64,000 nt of DNA from Temperatibacter marinus (GTDB taxonomy: Bacteria; Pseudomonadota; Alphaproteobacteria; Sphingomonadales; Kordiimonadaceae). Where the stretch lies: assembly GCF_031598375.1 (NCBI RefSeq), contig NZ_CP123872.1, positions 434,001 to 498,000 on the forward strand, read 5' to 3'. Made by a program: the position numbers and the translations under genes. Positions 46,616 through 55,410 of the stretch are shown piece after piece. The number at the start of each line of letters is the position of its first letter. The stretch's first letter is position 1. The notes beneath the pieces were generated by a model. It did not search any database. It was not told where the DNA came from and worked only from the letters and a program-made list of their open reading frames with translations.

Positions 46616-47980
46616 ATGAAACCAATCACTTGTTTTAAAGCTTACGATTTACGCGGCAAATTAGAAGAACAACTTGATAACGATGTAGCCTACAGAGTAG
46701 GTCGTGCTTTCGGTCAATATTTAGAGGCGAAGAAAATTGTTGTTGGGTGTGATGCTCGTTCTTCCAGTGAGCCTCTCAAAAAAGCCTTAATAGAGGGCCT
46801 TCTCGATTCAGGCACAGATGTGGTGGATATCGGGCAAACAGGAACTGAAGAAGTCTATTTCGCGACATCTTTCCTTGATTGTTGTGGGGGAATTGAAGTC
46901 ACTGCCTCCCATAATCCAATTGATTATAACGGGATGAAATTTGTTCGTGAAAACAGCAAGCCCATCTCGCTAGACTCCGGTCTAAAAGATATTAAAGAAA
47001 TGGCTGAACAAGAAAAGTGGCCAAGCGACAAAGAGAGAGGCTCTCTGAGCGAACAATCTGTCCTTGATGACTATGTGACACATTTACTTGGTTATATCGA
47101 CCATCAAAAGCTTTCACCGATGAAAATTGTTGTAGATTCTGGAAACGGAGTATCCGGTCATGTCATTGATGCCATAGAAGAGCGCTTTCAAAAAACCAAT
47201 GTTCCCATTGAGTTCGTCAAAATCAACCATGAGCCTGATTCTACTTTTCCAAATGGCATCCCCAATCCCATGATAGAAGACAATCGTACAATGACCATTC
47301 AGGCAGTTATTGATAGCGGCGCTGATATAGGCATAGCGTGGGATGGTGACTTTGACCGTTGTTTTTTCTATGATGAGCAAGGAACCTTTCTCGATGGCTA
47401 CTATATCGTTGGCCTTCTATCTGAAGCATTCCTTGCTAAATCGACTGAGTCTGCTGTCATTTTTGATCCGCGAACCTACTGGAACACATTAGACATCGCG
47501 GCCACAGCTGGCGGGGAAGCCGTCATGAGCAAATGCGGCCATAGCTTTATTAAAGAAAAAATGCGTGAGATTGACGCAGTGTACGGCGGAGAAATGAGCG
47601 CGCACCATTATTTTAGGGACTTTTATTATTGTGATAGTGGCATGATCCCCTGGCTTTTGATCATTGAACTTCTCTCGCAAAAGAAACAAGCATTCTCTAC
47701 AGTCTTAACAGACCGGATTGAGAAATTCCCGAGTTCTGGGGAAATTAACTTCAAAGTCAATGATCCCGACCAAATCATCCAAACTATTCTTGATCATGAA
47801 TACCATGAAGAATACAGTTTGAATGAATTAGATGGCATCGATCTCATCTTTAAGGAATGGCGTTTTAACTTGAGAAAATCCAATACTGAACCTGTCATTC
47901 GACTGAATATGGAAGCCAGAGGGGATCAAGATTTGCTTGAGGCTAAACTCAAGATGATCGTTGACTTGATTAAACAGTAA
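46616..47980 (+). CDS. manB: Phosphomannomutase / phosphoglucomutase
   Basis: This 454-residue hexose-phosphate mutase converts mannose-6-phosphate to mannose-1-phosphate and may also act on glucose. FKAYDLRGKLEEQLD at the N-terminus, the phosphoserine loop TASHNPIDYNGMK, the metal loop AWDGDFDRCFFYD, GGEMSAHHYF and the RKSNTEPVIRLNMEA phosphate clamp define the CpsG/ManB group rather than GlmM. It lies 23 bp after galE. Together with ManC it completes the GDP-mannose route. Confidence 0.95.
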   Translation: MKPITCFKAYDLRGKLEEQLDNDVAYRVGRAFGQYLEAKKIVVGCDARSSSEPLKKALIEGLLDSGTDVVDIGQTGTEEVYFATSFLDCCGGIEVTASHNPIDYNGMKFVRENSKPISLDSGLKDIKEMAEQEKWPSDKERGSLSEQSVLDDYVTHLLGYIDHQKLSPMKIVVDSGNGVSGHVIDAIEERFQKTNVPIEFVKINHEPDSTFPNGIPNPMIEDNRTMTIQAVIDSGADIGIAWDGDFDRCFFYDEQGTFLDGYYIVGLLSEAFLAKSTESAVIFDPRTYWNTLDIAATAGGEAVMSKCGHSFIKEKMREIDAVYGGEMSAHHYFRDFYYCDSGMIPWLLIIELLSQKKQAFSTVLTDRIEKFPSSGEINFKVNDPDQIIQTILDHEYHEEYSLNELDGIDLIFKEWRFNLRKSNTEPVIRLNMEARGDQDLLEAKLKMIVDLIKQ

Positions 47981-47981
47981 C

Positions 47982-49121
47982 ATGGCGGAGATAAAGAAGC
48001 ATCGGACAAAGATTTTACATATCGGTTGTCGCGCTTTCCCATGCGGGACAGCAGAGGCCTTTAGTTTCCAAGAGGTTATTCATCTCTCTGGGCAAAATCT
48101 TGGGAATTTCTTTATAGGGGAAGCTGTATGCCGTCACCTTCGGCACTATTATGCAGATGAAGTTGATATTAGCTACTATAGCATCGACGATTTAAAGGCC
48201 TGTTCCCTCCATGAGCTTGATAACAAATTTGATCATATTGTTATGGCAGCATCAAATTTACTAAGGCCGAATGCTTATTTTAATATTTATGAAAAACTAC
48301 TTTCAGCAACCACCTTACCCATAACTGTCATGGGGCTGGGTGCTCAAGCCGCTGAAATGTCTGATGAGATTGTGCTAACACCGACCACTGAACGGTTTGT
48401 AAAAATGGTTTCTGAGCGCAGCTATAAAATTGGTGTCCGAGGAGCTTATACAGCGTCAATCTTAGAAAAACTCTCCATTCACAACATTGAAATTACGGGT
48501 TGCCCTACTCTCTATGTGAACCGTGCAGAAGACTGTGATTTTAACATCCCAAAGGACAAACCTTTAAGGCTGGCGCTGAGCACCACACATGACAACCACG
48601 ACTACCGCCAGTATGATCAGGCTTTAGATCTATACAGAAAAATGTTTAAATACCTGCTGAACGCTCACTCATACCATATACTTCAGACGCATACCATTGA
48701 TGCTCAGCTTGCTGCGCACGCTACTCTTTCTCAAAACGATTTGATGGCTACCAAAAAATTATATGGATTAGACAGCTTAGAAGACGCCGACCAATTAGTT
48801 TCACTCTCCAAAGTCTTTTATACCTACCAACAGTGGTCAGACTTTCTCAAATGTCATATCGATCTTGCTTTTGGGACAAGGTTACATGGAAACTTAATGG
48901 CCATTACAAACGGCATTCCTGCTCTTTTTATTGCTCATGATACACGCTTACTGGAAATATGTGACTATTTCTCCCTTCCTCATCTCACATTAGAAGAGTT
49001 GAAGGACAAACCCCTGACAGACGCGCTTATTAGGCAAAATACTGATTTTACCGCTTTCAAAACAAAACTGGCGTCACAAAGGCCTCTCTTTGAAGACTTT
49101 TTGCAAAACTCCCTGAAGTAG
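47982..49121 (+). CDS. Polysaccharide pyruvyl transferase family protein
   Basis: A 379-residue protein of the PssK/CsaB-type pyruvyl transferase family, which adds a pyruvate ketal from phosphoenolpyruvate to sugars of exopolysaccharides or wall polymers. Marks are GQNLGNFFIGEAVCRHL, VMGLGAQAAE, IGVRGAYTASIL, ITGCPTLYVN and FGTRLHGNLMAITNGIPALFI, where the last His-containing stretch is the most conserved. It starts 1 bp after manB, the last of the manC operon. Pyruvylation adds negative charge, like sulfation, so the product is likely a strongly acidic polymer. Confidence 0.85.
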   Translation: MAEIKKHRTKILHIGCRAFPCGTAEAFSFQEVIHLSGQNLGNFFIGEAVCRHLRHYYADEVDISYYSIDDLKACSLHELDNKFDHIVMAASNLLRPNAYFNIYEKLLSATTLPITVMGLGAQAAEMSDEIVLTPTTERFVKMVSERSYKIGVRGAYTASILEKLSIHNIEITGCPTLYVNRAEDCDFNIPKDKPLRLALSTTHDNHDYRQYDQALDLYRKMFKYLLNAHSYHILQTHTIDAQLAAHATLSQNDLMATKKLYGLDSLEDADQLVSLSKVFYTYQQWSDFLKCHIDLAFGTRLHGNLMAITNGIPALFIAHDTRLLEICDYFSLPHLTLEELKDKPLTDALIRQNTDFTAFKTKLASQRPLFEDFLQNSLK

Positions 49122-49133
49122 CATATTCAGCAC

Positions 49134-49156
49134 AAAAAAAGGAGGCCGAAGCCTCC
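49134..49156 (-). terminator. Terminator of the large RTX gene
   Basis: On the minus strand GGAGGC-TTCG-GCCTCC is followed by seven T. It lies 25 bases beyond the RTX stop. The stem, tetraloop and T tract are identical to the terminator of the other RTX gene at 55360. Confidence 0.9.
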
Positions 49157-49180
49157 TCTCCCTAGATCTGTAGTCTTTTC

Positions 49181-52100
49181 TTAGGTATATATAATGTGGC
49201 CGTCAGCACTCATCGAGACTAGATCAAAGTCGTCGATCTGATTTAAGGAAAGATAATTCCCATCACCGAGGTCAATCACACTACTATTATCCCCAGAGAC
49301 TGCACTCAGTAAATCCGACACATTATTTATCGTATCGATTTGAGAAAAATCTAGAATATCCTCATCCTCGTTAAGACCAATTATATGATCGAATCCATTC
49401 CCTTCTGTGATGACAAAGATATCACTTGCATGATCTGCACCTGTACCAAGCATATAATGATCATCTCCAGCATCGAGGACGAATTCCACACTAGCGCCAC
49501 CGCTTGTAGAGAAACTATCATCTCCGTTTCCACCGGTAACCCTATGATCAGAACCTCCGGTAATGGTGATGATATCGCCGTCAGCGCCGCCATCAACCTC
49601 AGCAGATCCTGCTGAGATTAGGAAGGTATCATGCCCTGAATCTCCATCTAACGTGTCATTGCCACTTGAAGAAACAATCAAATCATCACCTTCTCCACCA
49701 GAAAGAAAGTCATTTCCAGTGCCGCCATTCAAGGTATCAGCACCGCCAACACCGTAAATCAGGTCATTGTCAGCATTTCCGTACACAAGATCATCTCCGG
49801 AACCAGCCCACAATTCATCATCACCAGAGCCGCCGAGAACGGTGTCATTGCCGGCAGCACCGTAAACAACATCATCTCCTCCTTGAGCCACAATATAATC
49901 GTTACCTGATGCAGCACCAATGGTGTCGTCACCCCCTCCGGCCCAAACTGTATCTTGACCAGACCCTGCCCAGAGAACATCTCCGACATCTGAATCGTCA
50001 GAGCGTACTTCGCTCAGTTCAATGTCACCGTCATTGTCATCGTCGTTCCAATATCCGCTGACAATAAGATCATCGCCTTTAACGCCAAAGACAAAGTCTT
50101 TGTCAGCATCCGCACCATCATCATTAAAGACCATTCCATCAGATCGGGCTCCTGATGCGAAGATAGTGTCATCTCCTGCGCCGCCACCGATTGTATCTCT
50201 ACCATGGCCCCCATTGATAAGATCAGCATCTTCATCAATACAGTTATCAGAGGCTGCAGCAGCGAAAATCACGTCATTTCCATCACCGCCGTCAACAGTA
50301 TCTTCTCCGTCACCGTGACGAATAGCATCATTACCAGCACCGCCAATAATAAGATCATGACCCTCGTTACCGCGCAATACATCCATGCCATCTTCGCCCA
50401 TAAGGGTATCATCCCCGTAACCACCTGTCAGGCTATCTCTACCTGAGCCACCAATGAGCATATTGGCAAGGGAATTACCGCCTAGATATTCACCGTCTGG
50501 ATCTGTAACGACTGTGCGGGTCTCATCGGCATCAATGACCATGTCAACATTATGGAAGATGGTTTCTTTGCCAGAGCCTGCATCCGGGTCGATCAATTTC
50601 ACGGAAAGCTCTTCCGAACTATCATCAACGAGGTTAGACGAGCTCTCAAAAGGATCATAATCAATAGTATCTAAACTACCGTCATTATCCGTATCCAACA
50701 CTGTAAAGATCCCGTAAGCCCCTTCGATGGTGTCTCCGTTAGACAGGCCATCATAGGTGTCACCGTTCACTGTCACTTGATCAATGGTATAATCAAGACC
50801 CAGATCCGTCGCCGTTTGAATATGTCCGGCATCCGTCCCATCAGTGTTATAAAAGGCAAGGTCATCACTTGAATAGGTCCAGCGCGTGTCTGCACCGTCA
50901 TCTGAGACCATAGTACCGGTTTCACTGTCTACGGCCTCTGACAGAACGAGGGCTTGATCCGCCTCACCAAAAGTGATCTTGCCATTGATAAATTCAATGG
51001 TTTCAATGCCTTTGATTTGATCATTCCCTTCACTGGTGATGAGGTCTGCACAGTTATCACCATCCGCCCCGCCTGATTTGATAATACTGGTCGATGTATC
51101 AAGGAAATCTTCTACTTTAAGCGTATCATCGCCTGCGCCGCCTGAGATCAAATCATCACCTGCACCGCCTGAGAGACTGTCGTCCCCGTTCCCAGCGATC
51201 AGCGTATCATTGTCTGCACCGCCGGAAAGACTGTCAGAATCAGCACCCCCAACAAGACTGTCAGCCCCTGCACCGCCGAAGAGACTATCGTCACCGTTCC
51301 CAGCGATCAGCGTATCATTGTCTGCACCGCCTGTAAGGCTGTCGTCGCCGTCGCCGCCGAAGAGACTGTCATCCCCATTACCACCAGAGAGGCTATCATC
51401 GCCAATATTACCTTCTAGGGTGTCCTCTAGACCTCCCCCAATAAGAGCACCGCCGTCTGGATCTGTTACTGTGCGGGCCTCATCGGCATCAATGACCATG
51501 TCAACATTATGGAAGATGGTTTCTTTGCCAGAGCTTGCATCCGGGTCGATCAATTTCACGGAAAGCTCTTCCGAACTATCATCAACGAGGTTAGACGAGC
51601 TCTCAAAAGGATCATAATCAATAGTATCTAAACTACCGTCATTATCCGTATCCAACACTGTAAAGATCCCGTAAGCCCCTTCGATGGTGTCTCCGTTAGA
51701 CAGGCCATCATAGGTGTCACCGTTCACTGTCACTTGATCAATGGTATAATCAAGACCCAGATCCGTCGCCGTTTGAATATGTCCGGCATCCGTCCCATCA
51801 GTGTTATAAAAGGCAAGGTCATCACTTGAATAGGTCCAGCGCGTGTCTGCACCGTCATCTGAGACCATAGTACCGGTTTCACTGTCTACGGCCTCTGATA
51901 GAACCAGAGCTTGATCCGCCTCACCAAAAGTGATCTTGCCATTGATAAATTCAATGGTTTCAATGCCTTTGATTTGATCATTCCCTTCACTGGTGATGAG
52001 GTCTGCACAGTTATCACCATCCGCCCCGCCTGATTTGATAATACTGGTCGATGTATCAAGGAAATCTTCTACTTTAAGCGTATCATCGCCTGCGCCGCCT

Positions 52101-54865
52101 GAGATCAAATCATCACCTGCACCGCCTGAGAGACTGTCGTCCCCGTTCCCAGCGATCAGCGTATCATTGTCTGCACCGCCGGAAAGACTGTCAGAATCAG
52201 CACCCCCAACAAGACTGTCAGCGCCTGCACCGCCGAAGAGACTATCGTCACCGTTCCCAGCGATCAGCGTATCATTGTCTGCACCGCCTGTAAGGCTGTC
52301 GTCGCCGTCGCCGCCGAAGAGACTGTCATCCCCATTACCACCAGAGAGGCTATCATCGCCAATATTACCTTCTAGGGTGTCCTCTAGACCTCCCCCAATA
52401 AGAGCACCGCCGTCTGGATCTGTTACTGTGCGGGCCTCATCGGCATCAATGACCATGTCAACATTATGGAAGATGGTTTCTTTGCCAGAGCTTGCATCCG
52501 GGTCGATCAATTTCACGGAAAGCTCTTCCGAACTATCATCAACGAGGTTAGACGAGCTCTCAAAAGGATCATAATCAATAGTATCTAAACTACCGTCATT
52601 ATCCGTATCCAACACTGTAAAGATCCCGTAAGCCCCTTCGATGGTGTCTCCGTTAGACAGGCCATCATAGGTGTCACCGTTCACTGTCACTTGATCAATG
52701 GTATAATCAAGACCCAGATCCGTCGCCGTTTGAATATGTCCGGCATCCGTCCCATCAGTGTTATAAAAGGCAAGGTCATCACTTGAATAGGTCCAGCGCG
52801 TGTCTGCACCGTCATCTGAGACCATAGTACCGGTTTCACTGTCTACGGCCTCTGATAGAACCAGAGCTTGATCCGCCTCACCAAAAGTGATCTTGCCATT
52901 TAAGAATTGGATAACTTCAACACTATGAATACTATCCCTCCCATCCTCTGTGATGATGTCCGCGCAATTATCTCCTGCTGATCCCCCTTTTCTCAGTATA
53001 TCACTCGCGTCATCCAGTATATCATTGATAAAGAGTGTATCTAAACCGTCCCCCCCAAAAACAGTATCATCACCGCAGCCTGCGAGGATGGAATCGTCAT
53101 CTGATCCCCCTGAAATATAATCATTATTGTTCCCACCAGAGAGTGTATTAGAGCCAGAGCTCTCAAATATATAATCTGTGCCAGAACCACCTTCTACTAG
53201 GTCATCACCCTGTCCAGAGCTGATCGTATCTTTTCCAGTCCCCCCATATAGAGTGTCATTTCCCGAACTGGCAGTAATTCTATCGTTACCAGCCTCACCA
53301 TAAATAAGATTATCCCCAGAATTCCCACTTACGGTGTCATTTCCCTCACCCCCATAAATAGTGTCATCATGAGAACCGCCATCAAGATAATCATCGCCGT
53401 TGCCTCCATAAATTAAGTCATTATTAGCCTGACCATATATGAAGTCGCTATTGGCGCCGCCGTAGAGGCTGTCATCCCCTTCTCCCCCATTCAGATAGTC
53501 TCGCCCTTCCTGACCAAAGGCCTCATCAACACCATCATCTCCGTCAAAACGATCATCCCCTAATCCGCCGATAAAGGTATCATCCCCTTCATTTCCGGCC
53601 GCAGTATCATCGCCGTTACCACCAAGGATATGATCGTCCCCACTGCCGCCAAGAAGGCTATCATCTCCGTTACCCCCAGAAAGTGTATCGTCTAAATTGC
53701 CGCCCGCTAAAGTATCGTCTCCGCTGCCGCCAATGAGGCTGTCTTCACCATTTCCCCCTGAAATAAGATCGTCCCCCCCGCGACCACCTAAAGTATCAGG
53801 GCCATTCCCGCCGTATAGGGTATCAGCCACATCAGTACCGCCGAGACTATCTCCGGCAGGATTAGAGACAGTGAAAGTGTGAATAGGGTGATTCACCACA
53901 TCAAAATTATGAAAAATTGTTTCTTTACCAGCCCCAGCATCAGCATCAAAAAATCTTATGGAAAGTTCATCTGACTCGTCTTCCAAAAGGTTGACAGCAT
54001 TCTCGTCAGCATCATAGTCAATAGTATCTAACGTACCGTCTTGATCAGCATCTATAACAGTGTATGTCCCATGGGAACCTGCTATGGTATCACCGTTTGA
54101 AAGACTGTCATAACTTATGCCGTTTACATTGATTTGATCTATCGAATATTTAAGGCCTAAATCATGCGCGGTTTGCAGGTTTCCAGCATCCGAGCCATCT
54201 GAATTGTAAAAAGCGAGATCATCTTCAGTATATGTCCAACGTAGGTCTTGCGCCGATTCTGAGATAAGATTCCCTGTTTCGCTGTCTATACAACTGGAAA
54301 CAACAAAGGCTTGATCGGCCTCTCCAAAATTAAGGGCCCCATTTGAAAACTCGATTGTTTCAATGTTAGAAATTTTATCTAGACCATAATCAGTATCAAG
54401 ATCAACACAGTTGTCTCCTGATGCTCCCCCCTTTTTGGTCAGAACACTATTTGAATCTAAGACATCTGCGACTGTAATGGTATCTTCACCATCGCCCCCG
54501 TCAATAAAATCGTCCCCATTACTTGCATAGATGAAATCGTAATTGGCCTCTGCATAAACAGTATCTGCGCCGTCGCCCCCATTTATGGTATCGCTTCCTT
54601 CACCGCCGAAAATATGATCATCGCCGGCATCACCAGATAACGTATCACTGCCACCGCCCCCTAGGAGTTCATCGTCATTATTTCCTCCGACAAGAGTATC
54701 GTCCCCATTGCCCCCGTTAAGTGTATCATTACCATCACCCCCTTCTAATAAATCCTGACCATCTAAGCCAGTTAAGCTATCATCCCCTCCATACCCACGG
54801 AGGTGATCATTCGATAAGCCACCTGTGATGTCATTATTGCCATTAGTACCGAACATACTCACCAT
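49181..54865 (-). CDS. Giant RTX calcium-binding repeat protein
   Basis: A 1894-residue acidic protein made mostly of RTX nonapeptides (GGxGxDxLx; for example GGNGDDTL and GGSGDDTL), which bind Ca2+ as a beta-roll after export. There is no Sec signal; the C-terminus (ILDFSQIDTINN to the end) has the aliphatic-rich, non-cleaved form of type I secretion signals. Four copies of an unnamed module of about 215 residues interrupt the RTX blocks, and copies 2-4 sit in an almost exact 957-bp tandem repeat. The C-terminal half matches the 1049-residue paralog encoded at 55411. No enzymatic domain was recognised. Likely role: adhesin, S-layer-like or matrix protein. No type I secretion genes are nearby. 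GGAG at 54877-54874 supports the start. Confidence 0.9.
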   Translation of the reverse strand: MVSMFGTNGNNDITGGLSNDHLRGYGGDDSLTGLDGQDLLEGGDGNDTLNGGNGDDTLVGGNNDDELLGGGGSDTLSGDAGDDHIFGGEGSDTINGGDGADTVYAEANYDFIYASNGDDFIDGGDGEDTITVADVLDSNSVLTKKGGASGDNCVDLDTDYGLDKISNIETIEFSNGALNFGEADQAFVVSSCIDSETGNLISESAQDLRWTYTEDDLAFYNSDGSDAGNLQTAHDLGLKYSIDQINVNGISYDSLSNGDTIAGSHGTYTVIDADQDGTLDTIDYDADENAVNLLEDESDELSIRFFDADAGAGKETIFHNFDVVNHPIHTFTVSNPAGDSLGGTDVADTLYGGNGPDTLGGRGGDDLISGGNGEDSLIGGSGDDTLAGGNLDDTLSGGNGDDSLLGGSGDDHILGGNGDDTAAGNEGDDTFIGGLGDDRFDGDDGVDEAFGQEGRDYLNGGEGDDSLYGGANSDFIYGQANNDLIYGGNGDDYLDGGSHDDTIYGGEGNDTVSGNSGDNLIYGEAGNDRITASSGNDTLYGGTGKDTISSGQGDDLVEGGSGTDYIFESSGSNTLSGGNNNDYISGGSDDDSILAGCGDDTVFGGDGLDTLFINDILDDASDILRKGGSAGDNCADIITEDGRDSIHSVEVIQFLNGKITFGEADQALVLSEAVDSETGTMVSDDGADTRWTYSSDDLAFYNTDGTDAGHIQTATDLGLDYTIDQVTVNGDTYDGLSNGDTIEGAYGIFTVLDTDNDGSLDTIDYDPFESSSNLVDDSSEELSVKLIDPDASSGKETIFHNVDMVIDADEARTVTDPDGGALIGGGLEDTLEGNIGDDSLSGGNGDDSLFGGDGDDSLTGGADNDTLIAGNGDDSLFGGAGADSLVGGADSDSLSGGADNDTLIAGNGDDSLSGGAGDDLISGGAGDDTLKVEDFLDTSTSIIKSGGADGDNCADLITSEGNDQIKGIETIEFINGKITFGEADQALVLSEAVDSETGTMVSDDGADTRWTYSSDDLAFYNTDGTDAGHIQTATDLGLDYTIDQVTVNGDTYDGLSNGDTIEGAYGIFTVLDTDNDGSLDTIDYDPFESSSNLVDDSSEELSVKLIDPDASSGKETIFHNVDMVIDADEARTVTDPDGGALIGGGLEDTLEGNIGDDSLSGGNGDDSLFGGDGDDSLTGGADNDTLIAGNGDDSLFGGAGADSLVGGADSDSLSGGADNDTLIAGNGDDSLSGGAGDDLISGGAGDDTLKVEDFLDTSTSIIKSGGADGDNCADLITSEGNDQIKGIETIEFINGKITFGEADQALVLSEAVDSETGTMVSDDGADTRWTYSSDDLAFYNTDGTDAGHIQTATDLGLDYTIDQVTVNGDTYDGLSNGDTIEGAYGIFTVLDTDNDGSLDTIDYDPFESSSNLVDDSSEELSVKLIDPDAGSGKETIFHNVDMVIDADETRTVVTDPDGEYLGGNSLANMLIGGSGRDSLTGGYGDDTLMGEDGMDVLRGNEGHDLIIGGAGNDAIRHGDGEDTVDGGDGNDVIFAAAASDNCIDEDADLINGGHGRDTIGGGAGDDTIFASGARSDGMVFNDDGADADKDFVFGVKGDDLIVSGYWNDDDNDGDIELSEVRSDDSDVGDVLWAGSGQDTVWAGGGDDTIGAASGNDYIVAQGGDDVVYGAAGNDTVLGGSGDDELWAGSGDDLVYGNADNDLIYGVGGADTLNGGTGNDFLSGGEGDDLIVSSSGNDTLDGDSGHDTFLISAGSAEVDGGADGDIITITGGSDHRVTGGNGDDSFSTSGGASVEFVLDAGDDHYMLGTGADHASDIFVITEGNGFDHIIGLNEDEDILDFSQIDTINNVSDLLSAVSGDNSSVIDLGDGNYLSLNQIDDFDLVSMSADGHIIYT
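50491..51131 (-). other. RTX-protein module, copy 4
   Basis: Encodes the segment from KVEDFLD through GDNCADL, FGEADQALVLSEAVDSETG and TWTYSS-like TRWTYSSDDLAFYN to TVVTDPDGE. It differs from copy 3 by few residues, including an extra Val near its end. Confidence 0.75.
50512..52900 (-). repeat. 957-bp tandem repeat, about 2.5 copies, inside the large RTX gene
   Basis: Sequence x matches sequence x+957 from about 50512 to 51943 with only a few base changes. The shared antisense stretch at 51036 and 51993 is identical over 582 bases. The period is 319 codons, so the reading frame is kept. Near identity indicates recent duplication or ongoing gene conversion. Confidence 0.95.
51448..52088 (-). 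other. RTX-protein module, copy 3
   Basis: The central, fully tandem copy, flanked on both sides by identical RTX blocks. It carries the conserved Cys in GGADGDNCADL. Confidence 0.75.
52405..53045 (-). other. RTX-protein module, copy 2
   Basis: The C-terminal part is identical to copies 3 and 4, while the first 48 codons (FINDILDDASDILRKGG, VEVIQFLNGK) diverge. The tandem repeat therefore ends inside this module, at about 52900. Confidence 0.75.
53834..54481 (-). other. RTX-protein module, copy 1 (divergent)
   Basis: Residues 129-344 of the large RTX protein: TVADVLDSNSVLTKKGG, GDNCVDLDTDYG, DLRWTYTEDDLAFYN and KETIFHNFDVV. It keeps the Cys of GDNC (C153) and has a second Cys (C192) that the other copies lack. 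Confidence 0.75.
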
Positions 54866-55410
54866 TTATTTTACTCCAAACCAGACTTACTCAATACGAA
54901 TTGGGTTTGAAGCAGACCTATTCATAGTCCCAATCTAACAAACCCATAACCCCCGCAGTAATGAGTATCTTTAGAGTTTCATTTATAAAAGTTCGATTTT
55001 TTTACCTATATTAGATAGTAATTTACCTATCTAAGGATAATTCTAGATATTCTGATGAGGTGTATATGCCGCCTATTCTTAACTTATATTGTGAGTCTCA
55101 ATCTATAGACAAGTCAAAGGGTAATGCTTTGGGATATATGACTTAGAGCTATCTAAAATGCTTAAATCTAAATCTAACCAGCAAGGCTGGGTATTTCTGG
55201 AAGGGCGCGTTAGTTAATCATTCATTTATAGTAAAAAAAATTCCCTGGGTCTGAACAGCCCTGTTTTTAAATGCTTTTTATGTTTAAAGCGTCGGTCTAT
55301 TTCTTGGGCGATTCGGCGGAATCTGCATAAACCATTCCGAACTGAATATCATTAAGTACAAAAAAAGGAGGCCGAAGCCTCCTAATTTTAAATCGTTTAT
55401 TCTAATGGTA
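54866..55410. other. 545-base intergenic region between the two RTX genes
   Basis: Holds the terminator of the upstream RTX gene (55360-55382) and the leader and presumed promoter of the large RTX gene. Two TTACCTAT direct repeats (55002-55009, 55023-55030; ATAGGTAA on the transcribed strand) are 21 bases apart, and a short hairpin CCAGC-AAG-GCTGG lies at 55177-55189. No open reading frame of note was found. Confidence 0.6.
55360..55382 (-). terminator. Terminator of the 1049-residue RTX gene
   Basis: On the minus strand GGAGGC-TTCG-GCCTCC is followed by seven T, 29 bases after the stop. The same core occurs at 49134. Confidence 0.9.

Noticed and set aside
51036-52574. Two identical 193-codon plus-strand frames (51036-51617 and 51993-52574), and many similar Ser/Pro-rich frames across 49381-58616
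   Set aside because: They are antisense shadows of the RTX repeats (GGxGxD codons read backwards), with no ribosome sites and biased composition.
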